DNA of 64,000 nucleotides from Pelecanus crispus (taxonomy: Eukaryota; Chordata; Aves; Pelecaniformes; Pelecanidae), in assembly GCF_030463565.1 (NCBI RefSeq), contig NC_134649.1:2301001-2365000 (forward strand), given 5' to 3'. The notes under the pieces are model-generated. The model made no database searches. It saw only the letters and a list, made by a program, of their open reading frames with translations, and had not been told where the DNA came from. Below are positions 32,661 to 45,500 of this stretch, one piece after another. The number at the start of each line of letters is the position of its first letter. Positions within the stretch are counted from its first letter, which is position 1. A program made the position numbers and the translations under genes.

Positions 32661-35600
32661 GTAGAAGCAGTGGCAAACAGGCCAGCTAGGACTGCACACA
32701 CAGCCACAGACCGAAGAGCTCCCCTGTGAGGACGAGGGAAAGGGAGCTGGGAGAGACTTGGGTACAAAGTAGAAACACATGGAAAGCCCCGTGGAAATAT
32801 GAGGCAGCGCATCTTACGTCTGAAAGGTTACAGCATCACCCAGCTCCTCCAGGCCCAAGGACAGCGTCCCTCTTGTCACCTTTTGGTTAGTGTAGACTGC
32901 AAGAACTGCAAGAGAGTAAAGATACCGCTGTGTCCATGACGGGCGCAAAGCTCTGCAGCAACCCAGAGATGACTTTCTCATTTCTACATCCACTCTGCCT
33001 TCCCATCAACTTGTGCGTCTGACAGCCGCGCATTTTTCCTTATCCATCACGCAGAGCCTCTTTGCTACTAGTGCTCCAGAGGAACACAGCAATGTGGCAA
33101 AAGCATGCTGAAGGAAAATACTAACAGTAGTGATATTTAAAAATATAAGCAGTACCCCACTGTTCATATCAAAATTAATTTTATGTTTATGACATATAGA
33201 TTTTTAAAGGCTTTCCAACGAAGAGCCTGAAACTCAAAGGACACACATTTCTGTCCTTTGCTCTGAAGTCCCCTTTGCACGAGCGCACAGAGGAAGTACA
33301 TGTGAAGACAGGGATTGCAGCATACAGCTGCTCAGTCCGCGAAGGCAGAAATATGTTTTCACTTATTCGGGCCTTCACATTTCTTAAAGAGTTGTATTTA
33401 TGTGGCATGTAACTTTATGAACGTTTTGGGGATTTTTAAGTATTTAAATACTCAGACTGTATTGGTAACAGATGTTCAATGATATATTTAATTTTTAGTT
33501 TTACTGAAAATATCATATATCAGTTGATATTTTCTGTAAAATACAACTTTGAAGGAATGCCTCAGTATACTGTACTTCCAGGAAATGTATCTGAGCCTTT
33601 CAGCTACTGCATTAAAGTGGGCACTTCGGAAATTAGTGAGCAAATGTTCTGAGAGTCTAATAGGATTTCTCATTTGCCAAAAAAATAGTGCTTTCAGGAG
33701 CACAATCTTTTGTGTAATCTCTCTCTCACAAGACAGATGGCATCATTAATTGCCTCTACATCTAGTTAAATTTAAAAACCTGTGCTTAAGTAATGTTAAA
33801 GTTGTAGTACACGCTGACAAACCTAGGAAATACTGAGTTAGAATCAACCAGAAAGAAGGCAAGAAAACCAAGACAGGACAGACAGGAGTAAGAAGAGACC
33901 ACAAGAAACACCGACTGGTTTAATATGTCCTTGTTCATGCCAGGAACTGTCACAACCTTAATAATCTAGGAAGCGTTTCTGCGTTTCGGCGAACTCCTGG
34001 CTTGAGTCAAGCCATTGGCAAAACTCCCATTGACTTCTGTGGGTGAGAATGTCATCCCTTAATCTTTTTAAAGCAACTTTACGTGGAAGTTGTCCAATAT
34101 GGCTTATCCGCAGTTCTAATTACAACGCCTGTGTAAATACATTTTGGGAGTCAAATGTAACTGTGATCTGTATTTCAAAGCTAACATTATTCCAATTCCG
34201 TGGTTTACCACAGTCACCCTACAGTGGTATCAGTTACCAAAAGCCCGATTTTAAGCCTTCTCTGAGCTTAAAACGGAATATAATTATCATAGCACTGCCA
34301 AAGAGCCAGCTTTTGCCAATAGATACCATATGCTAACTCTTTGGTTTTAAATACAAGCCCCGCATTTAAAGCCTTTTGTCGCACCGTACAAGCTGTGATT
34401 TTCAGATGCCTGGGAGAAACAGACACCCGAATGGATTTGAGCGCGTACAGCCACACCATCTTCTGAAAGTCCAGCCATACTACACAGCCTATCCCCTTAA
34501 ATACAGATATGTTCCTTGCTACAGTTAAACACTCGTAAACAGTGAGGGTCCGAATTGAAGGCTGTAGAAGAAAACAATGTCAAAAGAGCAAAAAACCAAG
34601 AAGATGCATTGGAAACACAAGAAATAATTGAGACTTGATGCTCAGATCTTGAATTAGCATCTGTATCCGTACGCTAATTTTGAATTTGTATAGTGGTACC
34701 CAGTAAGCCCAGCAGTACTATTCATCACTAACAATAAGGATTTTATCTTTAAAAATTAGCTCATTTTCTTCAGTGTTCAAACACAAGGCCGCTACCAGAA
34801 CCCAGATTTTACTTCATTTTGTTTTATTTCAGTCTAGCATTATGCTTTAGGTTTGTGCACCTGTCATAATATTCAATCCTGTTGGCCAATATCAACCAAA
34901 TTGGGAAGAAGGCAAAATCATCAAATATGTTAAACTCCCGTGAGATTCCTAAAATAAGTAAATGGATGGAGAAAAGAGACCTTACTAGTGACCTTATGAC
35001 AGGAAAGGCTGCAGGGTGAGTTCAGCTGGAGAACACGTGGGAACTTAACTTCAAGGCACAAATCTATGGGAAGCCTGGCTTCACTGTTTGTAAGCTCATG
35101 AAAGTGTATTTAGTTTTAAACAGATTACAGCATTCAATAACACCCTTAATTTGTTTTTTTACAGTGTCTGGTGAAAGAATTTAGTAGATTACATTGTGAC
35201 AAAAGAAATCTGACCTTATAAATAAAACAAATGACAGGTTCCTCTGGCATAGAGACATACAAGATTAATATTTTGTTAAAAACTATGATCAAGGCTGATC
35301 GTCAACGTTCACGCCAGGGATTACATTGCATCTTCTCTTACTTATTTGCTCCTCGGCACTGAAAGCAGTGTGTGCTGGGACAGTATCTTCCATCGCTTAC
35401 CAGATCTGAAAGTTCAGTTATGCGCTATAAGGGACAGGGGCCACCCCTCCTCTGCTTCCCTGCCATCGGAGGCAACAGCAGGTTCTGGAGTCAATACCCT
35501 TCTTCTGTCTCGATTTATTATATTGCTTTTTGTACTGTCAAACGGACTGCTGGCTACGAGGTTTTGCTGATAGGCTTGTAAACTCCGGCAGGGAGGACTA

Positions 35601-37354
35601 GGGTCACTCGAGCGGTTCTGATTTTACCTTTTAAAAAGGCCTCATTACTCACCTACACAAAAGACTCTCCTGGGCAGGATTCCATAAGGAAGCGTTTATT
35701 TAGTCCCTTCCATTCTGCTCAGTTATGCCTGATGTAAGGTCACACAGTGCTCCAGCACTCCGAAACTGCACTGGCTTCCTAGCAGCATTTTCCTTTGTAG
35801 GTAGTTCAAGGTGTTAACCTTGGAATATCATTCTTGGAAATGCTGCATTCTTCAGCCTAGACTCACCAAAAGGCCACCCATCTCTTCCCACATTGGCGCA
35901 ACCCGTGCCTACAGTTAATGCGCCCACGGTATGATGTTTTCAGGACTGGAGGAAGTATGATATACTGTACAACTGAATTTCACAACGGGTCACACAGTAC
36001 CTGGATCTGCTGATCTTCTGCTAAAGTATTCTGAAATACTCGAAAGCAAACGAACTACTAATTGCGTACACGTTTGCGCTGCAGCAGAAAGCGGTGCATG
36101 GCCTCCGGCTGTAGGATGGGAGCTGGAATGATGTCTTGCGCTGCTCTGCTGTCACGCACTACCCTCGATACCAGGCACGCAGAAAGCCTCCGAGCACTGA
36201 CAGACCAAAAGGGCTCGGATAAAAGCCACCCAGGAGCCTGTGCAGCCCACGTGGAAGACTCGTTAGGACAAGGATCTACAGAGGGAATTCCACAGGAACA
36301 TTTAACGCTAGAGATAAAGAGCTTAAGCCATCGCATGAGCACATCTTAAGAAGTTACTGCCCCTCAAGTGAGATGATGTAGATGCGTTGCATCCCTTGCT
36401 TCCCAGGCTGGGAAGCAATGCAGGTTCATTTCGATCCCTGCAAGGATATCTTTAATCGTATGCACTGCCATGTGACACACATTGACCTCAGTCTGTACGT
36501 TAATGCTGGGGAATAATTTTGTATCTGGTGTGAGATCACATCTGTCTGTCTTGCAGTAAATTCTTCTCTCGGACCAGGAGCCAAATGGAGAGCAGAAGTG
36601 GTTTGAATGAGTGTATTTTCCTTTTCGTTCACAATGAACCGATATCCCACAGTCAGCTGTCCCGTACCAGCTAAGAGACAGTAACTCCTGACCCAGGGCT
36701 GTAACTTCTTGAGATATGATAATGGGACTGCTTTCCATTACCTCTCTCTACTTAAATTAGCCATTACGATGTAAACCAAATTGTTCATCACCACCATCCT
36801 TTTTGCTATAAGAAATTGTCGCTATCTCCTCTTCCTCAGATTCATCCACAGACCTCAGCTCTGCATTCTTACAGACACTGGTTTACTCAAAAAGAGTACA
36901 GTAATCCCTATAATTATTTTTACAGAGCAAAATCCTAGAGGTTCAGAACATTCTGAGACTAAGATAATCTAATCATCTTAGCCGTAAGACCATTGTCTGT
37001 AATTGCCAGTTTAATGCAGAATGCACTTATTTTAGGAAAAGTCATTAGAAGAAATTAAAATATTATTTTCTTATCACTCAGCTTTGAAAGCAGCCCTACA
37101 GGCTTTGCTGGTTTGTTACTCTTCAGGCTGATGAAAAAGGTTCCTCAGGTCCACCTGGCAGATCAGGTCTAAATTTTATGCTACTGTTAGAATAACCATG
37201 TGCTTTACCCTCCCTCCACATGCCTTGCAACTCGGAAATAAAGTTTGCTCAAAAGGGCAAAGCTTTCTCCTGATAGCTGTTGGAATCAAGTAGGAAATCA
37301 GACATTTCTTGATCTCAGAGGGACGGCGTGAAATAACATATCTGCCCCACTCAC

Positions 37355-37641
37355 CTGCTGCTCCATCGTTTGTGGATGGATGAAAGTCACAAAATCAACT
37401 GAGAAATAACCGAGCACTCCTTTAGATTTACAGGTTTCCCCAATTTTTAAGCAGAGTGAATTAAGAACTGCTGGATCAACAGAACATTGTGGAATGGTAG
37501 TGCCAGATGATCGCAAAGGACCGTCAGCATGGAGCTGGTCTCCAGATGACACTATTTTTATCTTGCCTGTTGGCTCTATCAGCATATCCACCGTAAGGTT
37601 TGTGACATTTTCTGAGAGCGGGAAGGCTTCTATCACACCAC
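37355..37641 (-). CDS. IQCH: IQCH large internal exon (ATP-grasp-like segment)
   Basis: 287 bases: two bases finish a glycine codon, then 95 codons follow. The peptide runs [40 protein letters not shown], a linker with [13 protein letters not shown], a helix [16 protein letters not shown], then [20 protein letters not shown] and EQQ. The pattern of an IEP-type strand, a helix, then G-x-F-S-V-D-F-V is that of the C-terminal lobe of ATP-grasp enzymes. I read the region as ATP-grasp-like, but whether it binds nucleotide is unknown. The acceptor is TTACTAG and the donor is CAG/GTGAGT. Confidence 0.96.
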
Positions 37642-39405
37642 CTAGTAAGAAATGAATTAGCTGTTAAGCTAGTAATCAAATTCACATGTGATGCTCTTCA
37701 GAGTGCACAGAATGAAACCATCCAGCTCCTATTGTGCTCAGACACTGCAGGGAGGACTGCTATGGAGATACACCAAGTAAATAAATGTAATGTGAGCAGC
37801 ATAGCTAGAACCCATGAATCTCTTAGAAGAGAAAGAAGGTATCTCATCTACTATAGCACCGTACAGTTCATCCAGTGGCTTTTGAGCTGCAAATGCTTTG
37901 CAAGCAGTTCCAGACTGGGTTTATCACATATCTGACTGGAGAAATATGCTCCCGGGTAGTATGAATGATTTCTGGGCTGTCCTACAGCCTAGCTAAATGG
38001 CAGGCCCAGAATAGCGCTGAAATGCAATGTTGGGACCTCAGTGGGAGCGGTATCTCCTGCTGTGAACTAATCTTGGAGATTCCCATCCATGGGATGGTCT
38101 GAGGCAAGTAGTCTGCCTTTCGGTAGGAACTTGGTATGTAAATGGGAAGGCTAGAGAAGCTGACAAAACTTCTAGAATGGTTGTCCATAAGAAAATCACA
38201 AAGAAAAGTGGTTGGCGTTCTCGATTTGTGTTTATACTGCATATAATGCCATAAGTCATTTAGTTAGGAGAAACTAATATGTAATAAAAATAGGTACTAT
38301 CTGTGTTAACTGGCATTATTTTTCAAAAAAAATACTTTCAAAGCTTTGAATCAGCCTTGTCTCTTCCACAGATAAAGAAATGTATGAAATATATATTCAT
38401 TTTATATAACACAAAACAATGTCAGGGCAGAATCACCACAGAAATTTACTACACACCCACAAACACCGCATCTTTTCCGTCCAAAATCTGGCATACAAAC
38501 GTAGGATGTTAACATGTCTGTGCAAAGCCCACTCACAGATACAGAGATTTGCAGTGATTAGACAAGGGCTTTATCTGCGCCGCCTCTTACAGACAAACGT
38601 GGGCTCACTTCTGAGCTCTAGGCCAGTTGGGTACTGGCCAACTTTCATCCAAAGGTGCCATGAGTGGGTTTAATGCAGGAAGCCCTGCTGAGGACTCGGC
38701 ACCGCACGAACAAAACTATCCAGCTATGGGATTGGAACTTGTTCATATTCCTTTGGTTGGAGGGCAAGAAAGAGCACGGCAACGGTCTAACGAGGAGCCT
38801 GTGCCAACATACCCGTGAGGGACAACGCGGCAGTGCATTGCTGATCCTCGGTGGCAACGCCACCCGCCTGGAAGGCAAAAACTGGGGAGAAAGCTCAGCT
38901 CTTCTCCAAGCCAGCTAAAGGTTATGAGCATGTTTGACTTCATGCAATGTATGTATACAGCATCCACAATTTATGTACAGCTCCCTTACTGGTCCTATGG
39001 GAGGGAACAGCAAGTCTCACAGATGTTTGCTCACCAACACCTAACAAAGATGAAATATTCTCACATTAACCCACGTGCAAACTCACACGCTAGCATTCCC
39101 TAAAGCCCTTTTGCCAAATGTGACAGCCTCCAGTACAGTAACGCAGGATGAAGGAGTTGGTGCTTATTGATTCCAAATCATGTAAGAAAGGTAATCCAGG
39201 ATTAACATAGGTTCAATGCTTGGATAGGACGTATGAATGATAGAATAGTTGCCTATAATTCATTCGTAAATGAACATTTGAAGCATAATGGAGAAATAAA
39301 AGGAGATAAATATTTAAATGGGCCCAAGATTAACAAGAATATGGCATACAATATGGTATAATTACTCCTTATAACACTTAACAGCGACTTTGCAGTCTTA
39401 TTTAC
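37642..39405 (-). other. IQCH intron, nothing recognised
   Basis: 1.76 kb, bounded by donor GTAAATAA and acceptor TTACTAG. Open frames on both strands stay under 90 codons. No repeat or RNA gene is recognised. Confidence 0.65.
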
Positions 39406-39526
39406 CTTGACTAAGAAATGTTTGGAGGAATTTTTCCCATGTAGGGAATCGTTTCTCATTGACTGGCTGTACGTGCTGTGCTAAAAGGCCCGGCAGCTCC
39501 TGGGAGATCTTCACCAAAGCTGGCTC
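39406..39526 (-). CDS. IQCH: IQCH internal exon ([13 protein letters not shown])
   Basis: 121 bases: 40 codons plus the first base of a glycine codon shared with the next exon. It encodes [20 protein letters not shown] followed by [20 protein letters not shown]. The [15 protein letters not shown] segment reads straight into [10 protein letters not shown] after splicing. The acceptor TTTGTTTCTGCAG is strong and the donor is G/GTAAAT. The segment is probably largely helical. Confidence 0.95.
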
Positions 39527-42500
39527 CTGCAGAAACAAATTAAATAGAACCACAAGCAATTTTACTACAGAAATGAAAACTGCTTGTGGGGTGATTAAAA
39601 ACCAGGCCTCCAACAGGCAAAAAAAAAAAAAAAAAAAAATGTGGTTACTGTTTACCCACAGTCAGGAAGCCTTTTTTAATTTTTCTACTTACTACTCTTC
39701 CCTCCTATTGAAAACTGTCCTTCTCTGAAAGACAGTTCCCACCCCCCCTTCAGTATAGCATCTATTTCATTATAATTTATGTCAATAATTTGATCTGGCA
39801 ACTGAAAATGCTAAGCACTTGGTAACTGCTTAGGGATCAATACCAGCAGTCAATAACTTCTACATTGTTTATATTTTGAAACTGAGCATATTGAAATAGT
39901 CACATATACCAGAAATAGTTTTACTGATTCTATGTTTAAGCTGTTATATCAACCCAAACACCCTTTAGTTATTTAAAAAAAAAAAAAAAGGAATAATCAA
40001 CCAAAAGCGTTTCTAAAGCAGGAGATACCCTTTTGCACTCTCCAATCCGTAACATAAATTCATTAGTGTATTCGTGCCTCTGTCTTTGGTAAAATTTGAT
40101 TAGTCATACTATCGGAGATAAATGATAAACTAGCTTTTTCCTAGTTTTAAATTCTTTCCTGTATTATCACACACACAAACCAACCCCATTAAATACAGAA
40201 ACTAACTGCATTGCTTTTACTGTTCAAAACTGTCCCAGAAGTACACAAGCATATAAAGTGCAAGGACCCTGACTCTATTGCTTCAGGCTCCTTTTCTTGC
40301 TGCTTCATAAGCATTTGCCTGCTTCCCCTGGGTCTCTTTGCTTCTGTTTTACATCCTCTCTCTTCAGCATCCCGTGCTTCAGAAGATGACCAACTGTCCT
40401 CTGATCTTGGCAATGTCCTAAGCCACATCACATTATCTCGAGTTCTGGGGGAACATGATAAAACCTTATGGCTAACATCTAAGAATAGGAAAAAAAAATT
40501 AAAAAAAAAAAAAAAAAAATCTGTTTTTCCAGACCAGCGAGTTTGAAGAGATGGGCTTTTGCCATGAGGCACATGATGTGATGTAGCCAAAAATATGAAT
40601 TCAAAACCAGCTTATTGTGGTTTATCCACCAGAATGAGGAGAAGGAGGATGGGCCAATGACTAGGGTATCAACTTTGCCTATAGGAGACTTAGATGTATC
40701 TTCTTCCTGAATACAGGCTATCTGTGAGACTTTGGGAAAGTAACTTTCTGTCCATGCCTCAGCTGTCCAGCCATGAGAGGGGGACAATCGCTCTTCCTGC
40801 TGCACACAGAATTGAGAAAAAAAAGCCTTTAAAAATAGTGAGGTGCTTAGGTAATTATACTGATCTGGGCTATGTGGGCTCCTATCATATACTAAGGAGA
40901 AAAGTGTGTTGTTGACTTTCACATCTCAGAAAAAAACATTAAAAAATGGGTTTAGGCAGTATCTCAATATACTAAGCAGCATGACCTTAACCTTATGGCA
41001 GAAACAAAGAACCACGTAAAACGTGAGATCCAAGTTCAGAATTTACCCAGATTCAGGTCTTACACTGCTCGTTTCCTTACAATCTGTAAGGAGGAATTTA
41101 GGTTTTGGATAGCTCAGCTGACTAAAACGACAGTGCAGTGAGCAAACATCAGCTGGCCTTGCCTTGGTTTGTATTTGCGTTGAAATACTGCTAAGCCAAG
41201 AAGTCACAAGATCAGATGGTTCGTTGCACGGTGAAAACAAACGCAGCTTTGGAGAGAGGATCTGAGCCATGATGGACGTCATGGAATTGCTGACCTACAA
41301 ATCGGCTTGTACCTGTCAGTGCATTCAGCGATACCTCTGTCACACCGAGCCTCATCCCTCAGATCTAATGACTTTGGGTACTGTGCAATTTAAACAGAAA
41401 TATAAAAGCAAACAAACAAAAGAAGAGGTATGCGATGGCTGCCTGAAAGCTTTTGATAAATTACTGGGGAAAAAACCAATAATCCCCGCTGGATGTGTAG
41501 AAGCATTGGAGAGTGCTGTGACCAAGCTTGTATAAGTAAAACTTAAACTACAGGCATGTGAACTGGGACACAATTTTCCACTGCAACAATTCCAAGGGAC
41601 ATGAGGGCAGCCGTGCCAGCTCCATGGAACAGTGCTGGGGACAGACGTATCTCCTTTTCGGCAGAGCTGTTCTCGAGGATCACACATGGCTGTGAAAGAA
41701 AGCTCCCTAAATGGGGTGCAAAATCAAGCAGAACTTCCAAACGTCGAAGCGTACCAAAGGGCACGCTTACCTGGCTCACAAATGGAGGCTGCTGCTAAGA
41801 CGTAGAGACTCCGTTCACCTCACCTGTACATATAGTAACATCATACGCTACTACTCTGTCCCTGTGATGGACATGAGACAGGCCAGACTGGTGTGGTACG
41901 TCCTCCACAGACCCAGTGTTGCTTCCTTAAATAAGCTCGAACAGCATTTGAAGGGGGCTTGAACACGGATGAACTCGGAACACCAGGTAGAGCAATGCGG
42001 ATGCACAGTGCCCGGCTCAGGAGCACCTTGCAGGTCGAAGCACCCTCAGTACTCACTGACTGTGAAGGATGCGTGCAACAAAACCACTCGCCTTACAGAA
42101 AGACGACAGGGGCTTTTAAAGAAACAGCTAATTCAAGAAAATCTGAAAAATGTTCTTGTGAGATCAAACCCACCATAACAGTGCTTTTAACAAGTAACGC
42201 CTAGGTAATCAAGGTGTTCACAGAAGGGAGTCGGGCAACCGCTTTTTAAGGATCAGCACCTGGAATTCTAGCTGAAGTTTTTTTTGCAACTGTAAGCTCT
42301 AAAAAGGCAATAATCCTGATTATAGGGAGTTTTAGTAGGCAAATTCAAGTCCGGATCCAACATTCACTCATGAAGTCAAACCTTTTAAAAGGATCAGTGC
42401 TCGGTAGGCTAATTTCATTTAAATTGGACGGTATCTCCAGCAGAGCTTACCAATGTTTTATCTCTTGATGTGGCCCAAAACAATTCACAATCATAGGCTC

Positions 42501-45500
42501 AATGGAAATGGAGCATTTGTTCCGGTCCTTCAGCTGATGTTTCTTAGTACCAGTAAAAAAGGAGCAGCCCAAATACTGTTTACGTCATGTAGAAGTCTTT
42601 AAATCCAAATCTGTTTTGTACCTTTTCATAACAATGAATAAGCACGAAGAAAAAAAAAATACAGCCTTCCCACCCTAAATATGAAATAATTTCTCACCCT
42701 TCTGCTAGCTAAATCTTGAAAGGCTTTCTTAGAATGGCAGCTGCAACAAAAAATTAGGACCAAATCAGGCATATGTCAAAGGCTCTGGTAGGAAATCTAC
42801 TCAAGACAGATCCAGTCAGCAAAGAGAAGCCTGTTGAGAAGATAAGTAAATAAATAGAAAGAAGAAATAGACTTCAAAATAGGAAGAAAGACCTGGGGAC
42901 GGAAAGAGGCTGCAGAGCAGAATGCATGAGAAAGACCTAGGGCTTTTTTAGCTAAAAATCAGATTGAAAGGAAACTATTTAGACCTTGCAAGCAAATAGA
43001 GTGAAGAAGGGAACTCCAAATAAGTAAAGCTGACTGGGCCAGAGAAGAATAAAATCAGCAGACAGATCCTCAGCAATACAAACGGCCACATCTCTGCTGA
43101 AGTCAATGAAGCTATGGCAATTTATGCCACTTCAATGGCACTATGACGATTCATACCATTTATGCAGTATATCCTTTATATTGCGATCAGTGGAGCTCTG
43201 AGAACTTATTCCAGCTGCCTTGATGTGAATTGGTCCAGCCGAGCTTATTCTTACGTTCTCAGCGACACCAGCAAACATGGCAATATTGGAAGAGTCCGTG
43301 ACTGCTGTCTGACCATCCAAATAACTTTCATTATTTCCTATTTTGCAATCTAAACTGATTTGACGTTTTTTCTAATTCAGACAGGTACATGCCGGCCAGA
43401 ACCACAGTCTATCGCACTGAACAAAACAATTTGCGAGGTTTATAAAAATGGAAATGTTCTTGGAAGCGATACACTGAATACCCTAGCTACTTAAAGTTTG
43501 CAGCCTGATTTAAAGCCCAGGCATTTAATTGTTAACTGCAAATTTTAAAATTAAAAAGTGCCAATTTTGCCTTCCACGAGCTGGAAAAGTATGTTCGGAT
43601 AGAAGGTAACATCATGTAAAACAGCCATCATTACCAAGAAACACAAATGTTTTTCGTATGTAAAATTGCTTTGTAAAATATTTGCTCCATCTGCTGAAAG
43701 TAGCAAAGACAATTTTCCCTGATAGCTAATGGCCCATTTCAGCTGTATGGCAAGCGATTCACCGTGGCTGCGACTTGCATTAAGTAGAATGTCGAAAACA
43801 GCACACAGAATTCTCCACTTATGTAGTATTATCTACTCACTGCTTCCTGAGAGCCCTGTCCCTCATTATCATGGCCTTCGCTTTGGATCAGCACACAGGA
43901 CTAGGGTTGCTTTGGCTCAAGAGGCTTTTTGTCAAACTGAGGCACATATGCTAGGCTTCAATACAAAAGCACAAAACAGCCACTTTCCTTGACTACAAGG
44001 AACAAGAAGGTTAGTTCTCTTTCAACTTTCCAGCACTTAAACTGCTGTTCCTTTTTTCACACCACATGGGGCCATGGTTTTCTCTTCTGGCTCATGCTGT
44101 CGCTCTGCACGCTGAGGATTTCAATATATAAAGATCAAGCACTTCTTTTAATTCTAAATTCAACTACATACACATACAAAAAAAAAAAAAAAAAAAAAGA
44201 AAAAAAAACCCCACTGGCCTAGTCAAAACCCCCCTCCCAATCGCTCACTTCATTGTATACTTTGCTACTTACCATTCCCCATTGAAAAGCGCATGTTTAC
44301 ATTGTGCCCCAAACTACTTCAACATCTGCTAACAGACCAATAAAAAATAAATAAACCAGGATTGTTTAGAAAGAGAGATCCTTCCTATTTCCTCTGAACG
44401 CTCCTAAACTGGCAACAGCAATATGCTGCGAGATCCCTTTTCGTAGAAAACAATTTATGCGGGGAAATCAAATATAAAAATCACTGCAGCCCGTGCTACC
44501 AAAAATCAGGCAGGAAGAGGGTCTTGAAAGCTCTGCGAGCTTGTCAAATAATTCTGCGTGTTTATGCACAGCGTCTTAATTTGAGATTAGAACAATTTTA
44601 TTAAATAGTTTGCTTTCTTACTCAAACAAAATACTCCCATGTGCATTGCTATTTTATGCATAAAAGCGTGTCTTTTGTGAGGTTGCAGCCTTCGTTTTTC
44701 AAGGTTCCCCACATCCACCATCAGAGCGAAGAAAACGTAACATAATTGTCATAATCTTCAAAAATGTCTCTTTTAAAAAAAAAATCATATGTTTATTTCA
44801 AATGCAGCATTTGGAAGTTCAGGACACTGGGATGTTAATCCTCATAACAAAATGAGATAAGTAATATTTGAGTCCGTCTTTTCTGTATTTTAATTAGATC
44901 TCTGCAAATGCACAAACAATTCAGATGCCCTCAGATTAATAATATTTTCCTAATCCATTTATTTTTCTCTATTTCAGTCTCTATAAATTTTGTTCACTTG
45001 CCCTACTATTTGGCTTGTATCTCTAAAGAAAGGATTCTAGTGAATTCCAAAAATATGACTGCAAAACAGAAAAAGACATCATATAGATAATCCACAGTCA
45101 CTTCCTGGGAATTTTATCTAAATGGCTGAGCTGTAACGCTAAAGGAATTGTCAGACAAAACCTGCATTGCGTTTCGCAAACAACACAGAGTTAAACTTCT
45201 TCTATTCTTAGAGTTGCCTATGTGTTACTTTTTGGATTTTAGCAAAATAAACATTTTTGAAATAATCCAAGCAGGCATTTTATTGGATGCGATAACATTA
45301 ACGGATTTCAGATTTCTTTAGTACTCATTGCTTCATCCTCTCCTTCCACACTGTTATTGCTACAAACTGGCACTTAAATTCAATTGATTCAAAATATTCT
45401 GGATCCATATGGCCTAAAACCCTGGAGCTGAAGTTCTGATATTGCCTCACTGCTGTTTTCTAGCATTTGCCTCTACTCCAGTCCCCAGATGGTGGAAGTA

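Larger units (their letters stand above)
24709..37354 (-). other. Large IQCH intron (12.6 kb)
   Basis: It contains a CR1 3' end (28,599-28,720), a tRNA-Ile-derived SINE (32,263-32,405), a truncated opposite copy (32,580-32,660), a terminal-exon-like open segment (36,058-36,196), homopolymer A runs (29,649-29,660; about 30,567-30,585) and a hairpin at 33,506-33,534. GC-richer patches occur at 25,440-25,680, 31,340-31,450 and 32,030-32,170. No IQCH exon is needed here: the flanking exons join in phase. Confidence 0.7.

Noticed and set aside
40189-40590. 133-codon minus-strand and 111-codon plus-strand frames
   Set aside because: Both pass through a poly-A tract (runs of phenylalanine or lysine) and overlap each other; no family resemblance.
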